Origin: Methylobacterium oxalidis
Lineage (GTDB): Bacteria; Pseudomonadota; Alphaproteobacteria; Rhizobiales; Beijerinckiaceae
Length of the DNA: 64,000 nt
Assembly (NCBI RefSeq): GCF_007992195.1
Contig: NZ_BJZU01000003.1
Span: 154,756-218,755, forward strand
Reading direction: 5' to 3'
The position numbers were made by a program, and so were the translations under genes. The notes under the pieces are model-generated. The model was not told where the DNA came from and did not search any database. It saw only the letters and a program-made list of their open reading frames with translations. Position 1 is the stretch's first letter; every line of letters begins with the position of its first letter. Below, one piece after another: positions 55,212-63,333 of this stretch.

Positions 55212-55463
55212 TCAGGCCTCGCTCTGGGCTGTCTCGCGGGCCCGGTGGCGCTCCCGGCTCGCCTTGCTGCGGCGCTTGCGGTGCTTGCGGGGGGCGAGGC
55301 TCATCTCGGACTCGCGAACGAGGATGCCGGAGCCGAAGGCTGTTTCGAGCTGGTCTGAAAGCCAGGAGCTGGCGGTCATGCCGGCCCGGCCGGCGCGGGC
55401 CTCGATGGAGCCGGCGAGCGAGTCCGGCAGATCCAAGGTGATGATGGTGCGGCCGGCACTCAT
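55212..55463 (-). CDS. Ribbon-helix-helix-like protein C
   Basis: 83 residues from ATG 55461-55463 (TGATG overlap with the previous stop; GTG 55466 is an alternative). The N-terminal TIITLDLPDSLAGSIEARAG then TASSWLSDQLETA matches the beta-helix-helix arrangement of CopG/Arc-type DNA-binding proteins. The C-terminal tail is very basic (PRKHRKRRSKASRERHR). Third of three consecutive small proteins of this kind. Confidence 0.65.
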   Translation of the reverse strand: MSAGRTIITLDLPDSLAGSIEARAGRAGMTASSWLSDQLETAFGSGILVRESEMSLAPRKHRKRRSKASRERHRARETAQSEA

Positions 55464-55684
55464 CACAGGCCCCCGAACGGCAGGTCGGCGAGGTCGTGGT
55501 CGGCGCGGCTCTCGAAAGCGTACAGGTCGCCGAGATCATTGGCCTGGGCGCTTAGCCGGGCAGCGAGGTCGGCCATGACGAGCAAGCGCACGTAGCTCGC
55601 AGGGTCCAGACTCTCCGCGTAGGCGATGGCGTCGAGGGCGAGGAAATCGTTCTCGTCGAGCGTAATGGTGAGGGCGGTGCTCAT
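55463..55684 (-). CDS. Ribbon-helix-helix-like protein B
   Basis: 73 residues from ATG 55682-55684 (ATGA overlap with the gene before). ALTITLDENDFLALDAIAYA then DPASYVRLLVMADLAARL fits a ribbon-helix-helix dimerisation/DNA-binding core; the C-terminal half is acidic (SRADHDLADLPFGGL). Longer upstream extension is unlikely because it would run through the neighbour. Could be an antitoxin-type or phage regulatory protein. Confidence 0.65.
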   Translation of the reverse strand: MSTALTITLDENDFLALDAIAYAESLDPASYVRLLVMADLAARLSAQANDLGDLYAFESRADHDLADLPFGGL

Positions 55685-55902
55685 ACCTCGGCTCCCTCGT
55701 GAGCCTTGGCCAGCTGGGCGAGGCGGGGTGAGACAGTGTCGAGGGCGCGGGTGCTGAGCCCATCGGCGCGCAGTTGGTTCCACACACAGGCGCGGACGTA
55801 CTGCGAAGGGCTGATGTCGTAGAGGGCTGCGGCGCGCGCGATGGCGGCGTTGCTGCCCTTCGGCAGCTTCGTGGTGGCAATCTCAGGCAGGAGGGCTGCC
55901 AT
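55681..55902 (-). CDS. Ribbon-helix-helix-like protein A
   Basis: 73 residues from ATG 55900-55902 (MAALLPEIATTKLPKGSNAA). The basic N-terminal strand, then IARAAALYDISPSQYVRACVW, is ribbon-helix-helix-like, ending VSPRLAQLAKAHEGAEV. First gene of a seven-gene overlapping minus-strand series ending at the gpX-like gene. A Rho-independent terminator hairpin sits about 90 bp upstream, which may insulate it from the HNH gene or attenuate the operon. Confidence 0.65.
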   Translation of the reverse strand: MAALLPEIATTKLPKGSNAAIARAAALYDISPSQYVRACVWNQLRADGLSTRALDTVSPRLAQLAKAHEGAEV

Positions 55903-56316
55903 TACGGTTCCTGTAGTTTGGACATGACGAGAAGCCCCGGCGCGCAGTCGCGGCGGGGTTATGGGTTCGGCGATGTCGGGGCAGACACGAAAAAGCCGCC
56001 AGACCCGATGGGCGGCGGCTAGGATCGCAATTCGAGCGATACAAATACGCTTAGCGTTTTCAGTCAGTCTTGTCAACTCGAAGCCAGCCGATCTCCACCT
56101 CGGAAATTACTCAGAGACATCCCGGCAGCTGTCTGGACAGGCCGGCTCGACTTACAAAGACTGCAGCGACGAGGGGACGAGCTAGAGGTGACCCGTCGCG
56201 CTCATCCGGCGAGGGCGAGATCCACCTAAGAGACCGCGGAGGGCTCAGCTCGCCCGGTGCTGGGTGGGTGGTGCTGGCCGCTTGCTCGCGGCGTCCGGCC
56301 AGCTCGTGGTGGAAGG
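55903..56316. other. Intergenic region upstream of the ribbon-helix-helix operon
   Basis: 414 bp between the RHH-A start and the end of the HNH gene, both minus strand. It contains the terminator at 55990-56020 and a second GC-rich hairpin near 55934-55960. The operon promoter is expected between them. No gene is supportable. Confidence 0.5.
55990..56020 (-). terminator. Rho-independent terminator downstream of HNH gene / upstream of RHH operon
   Basis: Minus strand: AGCCGCC (56020-56014) pairs with GGCGGCT (56000-55994), followed at once by TTTTT. It lies about 300 bp past the HNH stop and 88 bp before the RHH-A start, so it may equally work as a leader attenuator. Confidence 0.7.
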
Positions 56317-56883
56317 TCAGGCGGTCTTGAGAAGGGAAACCCCGGCGTCAGGGTTGTAAAACTCCCCGTGCGCCTCGATGGCAAAGTTGATGTAGGCGAG
56401 CCGGGCTTCTTCGACGGTGTCGTGGATTCCGAGGTGGACTTTCTTGCCGGCAAGGCGGGCCCGGGCCCGGTAGCGTTCCACGCGGCAGACTTCGACCCCC
56501 TTCGGGAGTTGACGGCAGTTCCGCCCGCGTTGATTGCGGGCATTCTCAACCTTGCTGGCCGGACGCAGGTTTTTGAAGGTGTTGTTGGTCTTCACGCCGT
56601 CACGGTGATCGATCATCGGCGGCCTCTCGTCAGTCATGAGCGTCCAGATGGCCCGATGGGCCAGAATGGTCTGGCCGTCGATCTTGCCCTGCTTGTATCC
56701 GTGCGCGCCGATTGCCGTCAGGGCGGGCTTGCCAGCGTATTTGGCGTTCCAGCTGTTGGCAGTTGACGTCTTTTTGAATTGTTCCAGCGGGCGTTTGAGC
56801 CATGTCAGAACGCCAGTATCGGGGTCATACTGGAGGATCTGGGCAAGGTAGTCTTGGGTGAGGTGTGTGTACGCGTGTTTCAT
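56317..56883 (-). CDS. HNH endonuclease with AP2-like DNA-binding domain
   Basis: 188 residues from ATG 56881-56883. N-terminal YDPDTGVLTWLKR then an HNH core (LAHRAIWTLMTDERPPMIDH, then KTNNTFKNLRPAS with NARNQR) of the phage HNH_3 type. The C-terminal AP2/ERF-like segment GVEVCRVERYRARARLAGKK, HLGIHDTVEEARLAY binds DNA. Such free-standing phage HNH proteins are usually homing or packaging-linked nucleases. It is transcribed alone here, followed by a terminator. Confidence 0.88.
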   Translation of the reverse strand: MKHAYTHLTQDYLAQILQYDPDTGVLTWLKRPLEQFKKTSTANSWNAKYAGKPALTAIGAHGYKQGKIDGQTILAHRAIWTLMTDERPPMIDHRDGVKTNNTFKNLRPASKVENARNQRGRNCRQLPKGVEVCRVERYRARARLAGKKVHLGIHDTVEEARLAYINFAIEAHGEFYNPDAGVSLLKTA

Positions 56884-57525
56884 GCCCAGCGTTCTACCAC
56901 AACCTTCTACCACATGCAAATCGCTATCCCGGAAACGCTTGTAATATCAACTCGTTACATCACTTTTGGACTGTCGTGGGGCTGTCGACGAATACTTGCG
57001 GCAGCGCCGGCGCCTGGTCGTCGTCGTGCACCGGACGGCACGGCATCGCAATCCGGCCCAGGACGGGCACGGGTGGCTCAGCTGGTGCTCGGGTGCCGGA
57101 ACCGTGCTGTCGGCCGCTAGCGGGGCTCTGGGGCGCCCCCACGGGCGCAAATCAGCAAGCATCATTTCGCCGTCAGGCGATGGAGCAACAGCTCGCGGCG
57201 GTCTCGCGTGTCGTTGGGCTCGTAGGCGTCGGCGGTCGCCGATGCCGAAGCGCCTCACTCTGGTCGATGTCCCGGGCGCTGTGCTGGCTGGTCTCGGGTC
57301 CGGAGCTGTCCGGTTGGTTTGATCGACGAGGGATCGAGTGAGGGCTGATGTCGAGCGGGCTGGACCAGGGCCGGAACTTGAAGCGGCTGGTGACGGTCGC
57401 TTGCTCGTCGGGAAGGCGGCGGCCTCACCTCAGCTCTCGTCCTCGTCGATCATCTCGGACGGTGGTGCCGGTCTCGACCGGAGGCAGCTCCCACTGCCCC
57501 CGGCGCAAGGTGATGTCGCTCGACG
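56884..57525. other. Non-coding region upstream of HNH gene
   Basis: 642 bp between the HNH start and the stop of the next minus-strand gene. It contains several arginine-rich short frames typical of GC-rich non-coding DNA and no family motif. It holds the HNH promoter (AT-rich patch near 56920-56960). Possible degenerate phage DNA. Confidence 0.4.
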
Positions 57526-59004
57526 CTAGAACGGGATCTCGATCGGCTCCCGCTGGGCCTCGATCGGCTGCGGCGCGACCTCCTTGGACTTCGGGCCGGG
57601 GAAGGGAATCACGTTGCTGGTCTCGACGAGCTGCGCGTCCTGGGTCGGGTCGCCCGACATCGCGGCGGCATCATCCTCGATCCACTCGAGGGCTGCGGCC
57701 AGCTTGCCCTTCAGCGTGCGGCGGCAGCGCCACTGCCGCACCAGCTCGTCCGTCAGGGTCTTGCCCGTCAGCTCCAGGTAGTGCGCGGCCAGCGCCGCCC
57801 GCTCGCACGGATGCAGCGGCTTGGCGTGACGCTTCGGCTTGCGTTTCGTGACACCGGCATCTGGTGCCTTGGCTGCACCGGTTCGTGACATGGTCTTACG
57901 GCCTCCTGTAGGTGTGGAATTATGGAAAAACGCGACGTTTTCGGGGTCCTTATCGCTGACATTATCACTGACACGTGACACCGAACGTGACACGGAAACC
58001 GGCGTTTCGGGGCGATCACTGACACGGTCGAGACGGCCGATCTCGGCCAGCTCCCGGCGCGGGATCAGGGCCAGGATCTCATCCTTCGTCATGCCCTGGC
58101 ACAGGCGCCACGCATGCCGCTCGCTGCGCCCGCAGGCCTTGGCGTAGGCCCGCACGGCAGCGGCGATCTCCGGCTTGCGCTTGCGGCGGCCGGCGCGGGC
58201 CTTCTTCTCGGCCTCGTTCTTCGCCTTGGTGGCGGTGGCCTTGCGGCGCTTGGCGACCCAGGCGTCGAAGGCCTCCGGGTCGAGATCCCGCTCCTTCTCG
58301 CGTACCGTCTTGGTCTTCACGTCCAGCTCGACCGCGAGCTGCTTGCGCTCGGCCGTCGTGAAGCGGTCGGTGCCGGGGCCGTCAGGGATCTCCCGCACGT
58401 ACTCGGCCGTGCCTGTCTCGGGCGTCCAGGGTGGGATGCCGGTGTGAATGCGCTTCGTCATGGGCCACTTGCCGTTGACCATTGGCGCACCGGGGATCGA
58501 CTTCCGCCCGAACAGCATGCGGTCACGGGCCTCGGTCTTCTCGTAGGCCCGCGCAACCGCGGCGAGGTCGACCAGCGGCCGGTGCGCGATGACGGAGAGA
58601 TGCCCGGCCTCGAAACGGGGCTGCGCCGCGGTCCGGCAGGCCTCCCGGCTGGCGTTGGCCTCCGTCGCCGCGCGGTCCCAGAGCATGCGGATCAGATCAG
58701 GATCGGCACCGAACAGGGCGGCGGCTTCGTGGATGCGCTCCTGATCGAGGACGCCCAGCTCCCCGGTGAGCTGCGCCCGCTCGACGGAGGCTCCGATGTA
58801 GAGGGTGACGCACTCGGTGCGGTTCTCTGGCTGGACCCCCGCACGGTAGAGCGCGGCCATCGCGGGGATCGCGCGCTTGAGCGTGCCCAGGCGGTAGGCC
58901 TTCGCTCGGCTGGCCTTCGCCGCAGCGGGCTCGGCGGAGGTCGTATTTGTCTTTGGGGGCCCTTGTGATTCGGGCTGATTCGTGTTACATGCCGTCTCGT
59001 TCAT
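57526..59004 (-). CDS. Island protein of unknown function with SSB-like C-terminal tip
   Basis: 492 residues from ATG 59002-59004 (GTG 59019 possible). The first half is helical and enzyme- or replication-like (KAYRLGTLKRAIPAMAALYR, LGVLDQERIHEAAALFGADP). A basic region KAKNEAEKKARAGRRKRKPE is followed by a helix-turn-helix-like stretch (CGRSERHAWRLCQGMTKDEI). It ends PIEIPF, like the DDDIPF tip of SSB. No replication initiator signature is certain. It is preceded by a 1.3-kb region without genes, where an origin could lie. Confidence 0.65.
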   Translation of the reverse strand: MNETACNTNQPESQGPPKTNTTSAEPAAAKASRAKAYRLGTLKRAIPAMAALYRAGVQPENRTECVTLYIGASVERAQLTGELGVLDQERIHEAAALFGADPDLIRMLWDRAATEANASREACRTAAQPRFEAGHLSVIAHRPLVDLAAVARAYEKTEARDRMLFGRKSIPGAPMVNGKWPMTKRIHTGIPPWTPETGTAEYVREIPDGPGTDRFTTAERKQLAVELDVKTKTVREKERDLDPEAFDAWVAKRRKATATKAKNEAEKKARAGRRKRKPEIAAAVRAYAKACGRSERHAWRLCQGMTKDEILALIPRRELAEIGRLDRVSDRPETPVSVSRSVSRVSDNVSDKDPENVAFFHNSTPTGGRKTMSRTGAAKAPDAGVTKRKPKRHAKPLHPCERAALAAHYLELTGKTLTDELVRQWRCRRTLKGKLAAALEWIEDDAAAMSGDPTQDAQLVETSNVIPFPGPKSKEVAPQPIEAQREPIEIPF

Positions 59005-60304
59005 GACATCTTGAGGCACCCCGTTCCGCGGATCTCCCTGGCAGTTGAAGCGCGGGGCGGGGTGTTGTCTCTTCTCCTGTGGTTTGTGGATCTCGGCTGA
59101 ACTTTTCCCTTGCTCTGGGTGATTCGGCCGTGTATCCCGCTCCTGGGTCTATCCGTGTACGGAACGATTCCGTACCTCGCCGCGCGCCTGTACCATAAGG
59201 GCGACGCGGTTTCTAGTGTTGCCGAAATGTTCTATCGGTGAGCTCGGTGCTGATCGGCAGGAGCATTGCTCGGCCTCACAGACTGCGATGATGCTGCGAC
59301 CTGAGTGGCGCGTATCAGTTGGCGCCGTAGATTCAAGCCGTCGAGGCGTCCGACCGCCTCCGGATATGACCCACGGCACGTTTCGCCCCTGCTCGAGGCT
59401 TCACTCCGGTCGCCGGGCGGGACGCGCTTTCCCACCGCGGATGATCGCCGAGCAACGAGCTGCAGGCTGAGCGGATGCATGCTCAACTTTGAGCAGGGGT
59501 CATCAGGCTGGCCGGATGTGAACTCCCTTTCGAGTTTGCATCGGGAGGGGCCGCCGCTCGCATCCATCCAGATCTGGATCGATCTCCGGGTGGGGGCATC
59601 TGGCGAGGCCGCCGATCCGCTTCCATCTCGTCGACAGGTTCCCTCGAGGACCATGCGCCGACCAGGGGCCAGCCTGCACGAACCTCGTAGGTCGGAACCG
59701 GCACCTCGGAGCCACCTCCCTCCACCAGCGAGGCCCCTCACCAGCACCTCGGAGGCCGAGGCGGAGATGGTTGTCCGCAATCTGATTGGGCGAAATTAAA
59801 TTGCGTGCTTTTGTGGGGACGGCAGGCGCATGTGGCAGGCTTTCCACCTTGTGAGTGTGACAGGTGAGCTCCGAGGCGCAGGACGTCGATCGGAGGCCCC
59901 GAGCTGCGGGAGATGGGAGCCAGGTGGTGGGTGAGCTGTGTGGTGTCTCTCCCTTGGTGATGGGGTGCTTTCCCCTCTGTGTGAGGTCGACGTGACGTGG
60001 GATCGGCTGCCCTCGCCAGGATCATCATGGGCGCCAGCTCGTGCCCTTCGCGTTGGTCGTGCCCAGCCAGCGAGACAGCCGCGGGGCGACCATTCGGGCG
60101 CGAAACCGGCACTCGAGAAATTCCCGAATAATCCGCGGTCTGCCGCCGAAATCCGAATTTCCCGGCCGGGCTCTCCCCTCTGCTGACGGCAGGAAATTCC
60201 GAATTTACGGGATTTTTTCGTGAATTAATTTCGCCCGCGATCTGGAGCCGTCCAGCCCGCTCGATGGTGCGGAGATGGCAGCAATTCTGCTGGCTTCTCG
60301 TGCG
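59005..60304. other. 1.3-kb gene-poor region with hairpins and AT-rich blocks
   Basis: No supportable gene on either strand; the long frames here have no family motif and no good start. Visible structure: a perfect 8-bp stem with 3-nt loop at 59157-59175 (GTACGGAA...TTCCGTAC), a GAGCATTGCTC element at 59261-59271, and three related AT-rich blocks at 60117-60129, 60148-60165 and 60193-60211 (GAAATTCC / GAATTT variants). It may hold the promoter of the 492-residue protein gene and an origin or regulatory array. Confidence 0.45.
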
Positions 60305-60428
60305 GTGACATTGCGCACGGCGGCGCCGCGCCGTCACAACTATGTTTTTCGTACTTCAGGACTCCTGATCATGGTGAGCCGATCGGTAGCCGGAGGGGGA
60401 GCATTGCTCGCCTGCTATCGGTCGGCTC
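60305..60428. other. Structured non-coding element, copy 1
   Basis: About 124 bp just downstream (minus-strand 3' side) of the first cassette. It has a first stem ACGGCG/CGCCGT region at about 60316-60334 and a 15-bp stem 60376-60390 with 60414-60428 (two wobble-type changes) enclosing AGGGGGAGC and a GAGC-att-GCTC mini-hairpin (60399-60409). Copy 2 at 62873-62996 keeps the loop sequence but has different, compensating stem bases. I cannot tell whether it acts as RNA (3' end structure) or DNA site. Confidence 0.55.
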
Positions 60429-60468
60429 TTCCATTAAGCGTCACAGGTTATTTGCGACTCGCACTCAC

Positions 60469-60816
60469 CTAGAAGGGCATCGATCCACCTTCAGGAAGAG
60501 ATGCTAGTCGCTGCAGACCGGGTTCCGACGGCCGGTACTCGCTCTCCTCGAATAATCCTTTTGCTATCTGCTCATAGCGGCTCATCAGGATCGAGCGATA
60601 AGCGACCGCCTCGAATTTCTTGTACTCGTTTTTGCAGCAATCACTCTCGCAAAACAAAGCTGCGGTCAAAAGAGCGCGGGCTTGTACAACATCCGTCCAC
60701 GAATGTTCAGGCGCCTCTAGATCCAGATCATCTGAGTTCAGAGCAGTTTCCAAATCGATGGCGACGGCTTGGCGCCCCTGACCAAGAAAATGCACCTCGG
60801 GGATGTGCTTCGTCAT
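60469..60816 (-). CDS. Cassette 1 small protein (ends SMPF)
   Basis: 115 residues from ATG 60814-60816, ATGA overlap with the excisionase-like gene. It contains an acidic stretch (LETALNSDDLDLEAPEHSW), a Cys cluster FCESDCCKNEYKK and a C-terminal PSEPGLQRLASLPEGGSMPF. No family is recognised. It is placed like the 97-residue protein of cassette 2 and ends in the same PF dipeptide, so it may be an analogue rather than a sequence homologue. Confidence 0.65.
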   Translation of the reverse strand: MTKHIPEVHFLGQGRQAVAIDLETALNSDDLDLEAPEHSWTDVVQARALLTAALFCESDCCKNEYKKFEAVAYRSILMSRYEQIAKGLFEESEYRPSEPGLQRLASLPEGGSMPF

Positions 60817-61025
60817 TGCGCGGACTCCGCCTGCTTCTCGACCCACGCTTGAAGATCTTCCAGGCGCCAGCCGTATTTTCGGTCCGTCAGCTTGATTGGC
60901 TGCGGGGCCTCTCCTGACTTCGACAAGCGGAGCCACATTCCATAGTTTAAGCCGCAATAGGCGGCATCCTTGGTGCCGAGCACGCGTAAGCGTGCGATCT
61001 CCAGCGGCAATTCGTTGAGGTTCAT
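60813..61025 (-). CDS. AlpA/excisionase-like DNA-binding protein, copy 1
   Basis: 70 residues from ATG 61023-61025 (MNLNELPLEIARLRVLGTKD). A MerR/AlpA-like helix-turn-helix (TKDAAYCGLNYGMWLRLSKS, then KYGWRLEDLQAWVEKQAE). It is a clear paralogue of the 63334-63546 protein, sharing MNLNELPLE, LKL-type and GWRL.DLQAWV..QAE. Such proteins direct excision or regulate integrases in islands. No integrase gene precedes this copy. Confidence 0.82.
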   Translation of the reverse strand: MNLNELPLEIARLRVLGTKDAAYCGLNYGMWLRLSKSGEAPQPIKLTDRKYGWRLEDLQAWVEKQAESAQ

Positions 61026-61360
61026 CTCACACCATCCTCCGGCCGGTGGGCCACCACACCACGTGGCGCGCCAAGACCGACCTTGTTTGTGCAAGGACAG
61101 GGTTCCGGCTCAACGAGTGATCAAAAAGCTCCGCAGAGAGATGCCGGTCGCTACGGACTTGTAGCCACCGGGGTCCCGCACTCAACACGGGCGGCCGACC
61201 CGGCGATTGCTGCCGGAAAAAGATCAGCAACACGACCCTGCGAGAAGTGATGCAAAACGGTCACACGCACTAGGCAGCGAATCGGCCATGTATGTTTTCA
61301 TACACTCTTTGGGAGCCCTGACCAGCCTGGGCTATCGCGGATGTATGGGACGGCTACGTA
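61026..61360. other. Divergent intergenic region cassette 1 / methyltransferase
   Basis: 335 bp between the divergent excisionase-like gene and the SAM methyltransferase gene; it must contain both promoters. An AT-richer segment with catgtatgttttcatacac lies near 61288-61306. No gene is supportable. Confidence 0.45.
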
Positions 61361-62296
61361 ATGGACGCGACCTTTCACCTTCCGGAGGAGTTTGACCAGA
61401 GCATATTTCTCGGCAACCGGCCGAGACTGGCCAAGTTTCTGCGCACGCTCCGGGTCGGGAAGCGCTTCTCGAATTGGTACTTTGAGAAATATGGCAATCC
61501 GGAAGGTCTTCGCCAGTCGACAATCGGCAGTCGGCGGGATTTCTTAGACCTGATCCCGACCATGTCCTCGGTTCTGGAGGTCGGTCCTTTCCTGTCTCCG
61601 TGCCTGACGAGACCGCGCCACGACGTCTCCTATTTTGACGTCCTCAACGGCGAGCAGATGCTCGAGCGGGCCCGTCACCTGACGAGCATCCCCTACGAGC
61701 GGGAATATTGGGAGGAGCGGCTCAAGCACCCGCTCGAGATCGACTACTTCCATCCCGACGGCGATCTCTCCTCGGTGCCGCGGACCTTCGCCAACCTGTT
61801 CAGCAGTCACTGCATCGAGCACCAGCCCGATCTCATCACGCACATGCAGCAGGCCTACGAGCGGATCGAGCCGGGCGGGCGCTACTTCATGATCGTGCCG
61901 GACAAGCGCTACTGCTTCGACCACTACAACCCGGAGTCGCGGCTCATCGACGTGCTCGGCGCCCACCTTGAGAGGCGGCGTCGCGCCTGCCCGACGAAGG
62001 TTCTGGAGCACCGGCTCGCCACAGCCCACAACGATCCGGTGCGGCACTGGATGCACGATCACGGGCGCCCGACCCTCGAGGAGCGGCCGGAGGTGTTCGG
62101 CTACTGCCTTGAGGAGGCGGCGACCGCGCTCGAGACCTACATCGACGTCCACTACTGGATGTTCACGCCCGACAGCTTCCGCCGGCTGATGAACGAGTTG
62201 TACGAGCGCGAGTTCATCAAGCTGCGCCTCGAGCGCGTCTACCCGACCCTACGCAACACCTTCGAGTTCTTCGCCGTGTTCCGGCGGGGGAATTAG
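61361..62296 (+). CDS. Class I SAM-dependent methyltransferase (island cargo)
   Basis: 311 residues from ATG 61361. SAM motif I is SVLEVGPFLSPCL; motif around NLFSSHCIEHQPDLITHM and RIEPGGRYFMIVPDKRYCFD matches methyltransferase domain 11 proteins linked to glycan or surface modification. No transmembrane segment. It is as GC-rich as the core genome, unlike nearby cassette genes, so it is likely host-derived cargo. Substrate unknown. Confidence 0.85.
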   Translation: MDATFHLPEEFDQSIFLGNRPRLAKFLRTLRVGKRFSNWYFEKYGNPEGLRQSTIGSRRDFLDLIPTMSSVLEVGPFLSPCLTRPRHDVSYFDVLNGEQMLERARHLTSIPYEREYWEERLKHPLEIDYFHPDGDLSSVPRTFANLFSSHCIEHQPDLITHMQQAYERIEPGGRYFMIVPDKRYCFDHYNPESRLIDVLGAHLERRRRACPTKVLEHRLATAHNDPVRHWMHDHGRPTLEERPEVFGYCLEEAATALETYIDVHYWMFTPDSFRRLMNELYEREFIKLRLERVYPTLRNTFEFFAVFRRGN

Positions 62297-62610
62297 GCTG
62301 CCTCTCTTAACTGAAGGCGGTACGGCAGCTCCAGGTCGAACGCGGTTGCAGGAGCAGGCGCGTCCGAACCGTCTGCGTATTCATGATTTCGTGACGACTC
62401 GAACACCGGCTCGTTCGCTGTCGTTGAGGCTGGGCGGCTTCATCTTGTCGCTCGGCGAGGTCTACTCCCCCTCTGGCGCTGGGTTGTCGGCCTTAGTCTC
62501 GCGCCGGACTCGCGGTCTTCTCGAGAGCCTCGCGACGTACCAGCTTCGTCGACGCAACCTTGGCTGCTCATCGACGTTCCCGCTTTGTTCGACCGGGAGC
62601 GAGGTGAGCA
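62297..62610. other. Gap downstream of the methyltransferase gene
   Basis: 314 bp with only low-quality frames. It contains the ribosome-binding site GAGGTGAG (near 62600-62608) for the next short gene. I see no terminator of convincing strength. Confidence 0.4.
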
Positions 62611-62850
62611 GTGGGCCGCAACCGAATCCTCGTTGGGGCGGAACAGCGCGACCTGCTCGATAAGGCCGAGAGCTGGCGGAAGGAGTGCATCCGCGTGCTC
62701 ACGAAGGCGCCGATCCACTCCCCGCTCTACAAAGCGACGTCCGGCATCCTCGACGCGATCGACGAGCTCGCTGAGGCAGTCACAGGCGACCGCAAACACT
62801 TCCATCTCAGGGCGCCTACGACACCAGAACCACGGCGTCAGGATCTGTGA
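62611..62850 (+). CDS. Small hypothetical protein
   Basis: 79 residues from GTG 62611 with GAGGTGAG just upstream. Helical, with a charged core (LLDKAESWRKECIRVLTKAP, ILDAIDELAEAVTG) and a basic C-terminus. Family unknown. It could be a cargo or regulatory peptide. It lies between the methyltransferase and structured element 2. Confidence 0.55.
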   Translation: MGRNRILVGAEQRDLLDKAESWRKECIRVLTKAPIHSPLYKATSGILDAIDELAEAVTGDRKHFHLRAPTTPEPRRQDL

Positions 62851-62872
62851 CTAAATCGTCCCTAGGGCCGAA

Positions 62873-62996
62873 TCTGACATCGCGCACGGAGGTGCTGCGC
62901 CTCCACACCTATGTTTTGCACGGGCGTGGATTCCTGGCCTGATGAACCGGCCGACGCAGCGGGAGGGGGAGCTTTGCTCGCCCGCTGCATCGGCCG
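62873..62996. other. Structured non-coding element, copy 2
   Basis: About 124 bp ending 6 bp before the stop of the cassette 2 small-protein gene. A first stem GGAGG/CCTCC lies at about 62888-62903; a second stem of 16 bp, 62948-62963 with 62981-62996 (one wobble-type change), encloses AGGGGGAGC and the GAGC-ttt-GCTC mini-hairpin (62969-62979). It shares order, spacing and loop bases with copy 1, while the stem bases differ in compensation. Confidence 0.55.
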
Positions 62997-63002
62997 TTGT
63001 CA

Positions 63003-63296
63003 TTAGAAGGGGATCGCGAGATCGATTTCCAATTCGCGGTCGATCGGGGAGTTGGGATCGCGGCGGCGGCGGAGAATGTACTCAGCGCGCTTCAACGCAT
63101 CGTCCTCCGCCTTGGCGTCCCGTCGCGCTTTCGCCTCGTCGTAGCGTGCCAGCGGCAGTGCAGATTCCGCTGCGAAATGCTCGGCCAACACGCGGCGGTA
63201 CTCAGCGGCCTCGCCCGGCTGGCCGAAGGGAGTGCCCTCAGCATTCTCGAGAGCTTCGAGGAGGGCGCGGACGATGATTGCGTTGTCAGAATTCAT
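63003..63296 (-). CDS. Cassette 2 small protein (ends LAIPF)
   Basis: 97 residues from ATG 63294-63296 (MNSDNAIIVRALLEALENAE). Helical with a charged central part (LARYDEAKARRDAKAEDDAL, RAEYILRRRRDP) and an acidic, SSB-like end EIDLAIPF. It lies 37 bp after the excisionase-like copy 2 on the same strand. Family unknown. Confidence 0.65.
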   Translation of the reverse strand: MNSDNAIIVRALLEALENAEGTPFGQPGEAAEYRRVLAEHFAAESALPLARYDEAKARRDAKAEDDALKRAEYILRRRRDPNSPIDRELEIDLAIPF

Positions 63297-63333
63297 GAGA
63301 TTGTCCGTTCGTATTTGCGGAAGTTGATGCGAA

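Noticed and set aside
56865..57525. Short plus-strand frames upstream of the 492-aa protein gene
   Set aside because: No family motif, no start signal and overlapping frames on several phases; typical of non-coding GC-rich DNA.
59232..60337. Overlapping frames of 160-200 codons on both strands in the gene-poor tract
   Set aside because: Translations are Arg/Ser/Pro-rich without conserved motifs, and they overlap one another.
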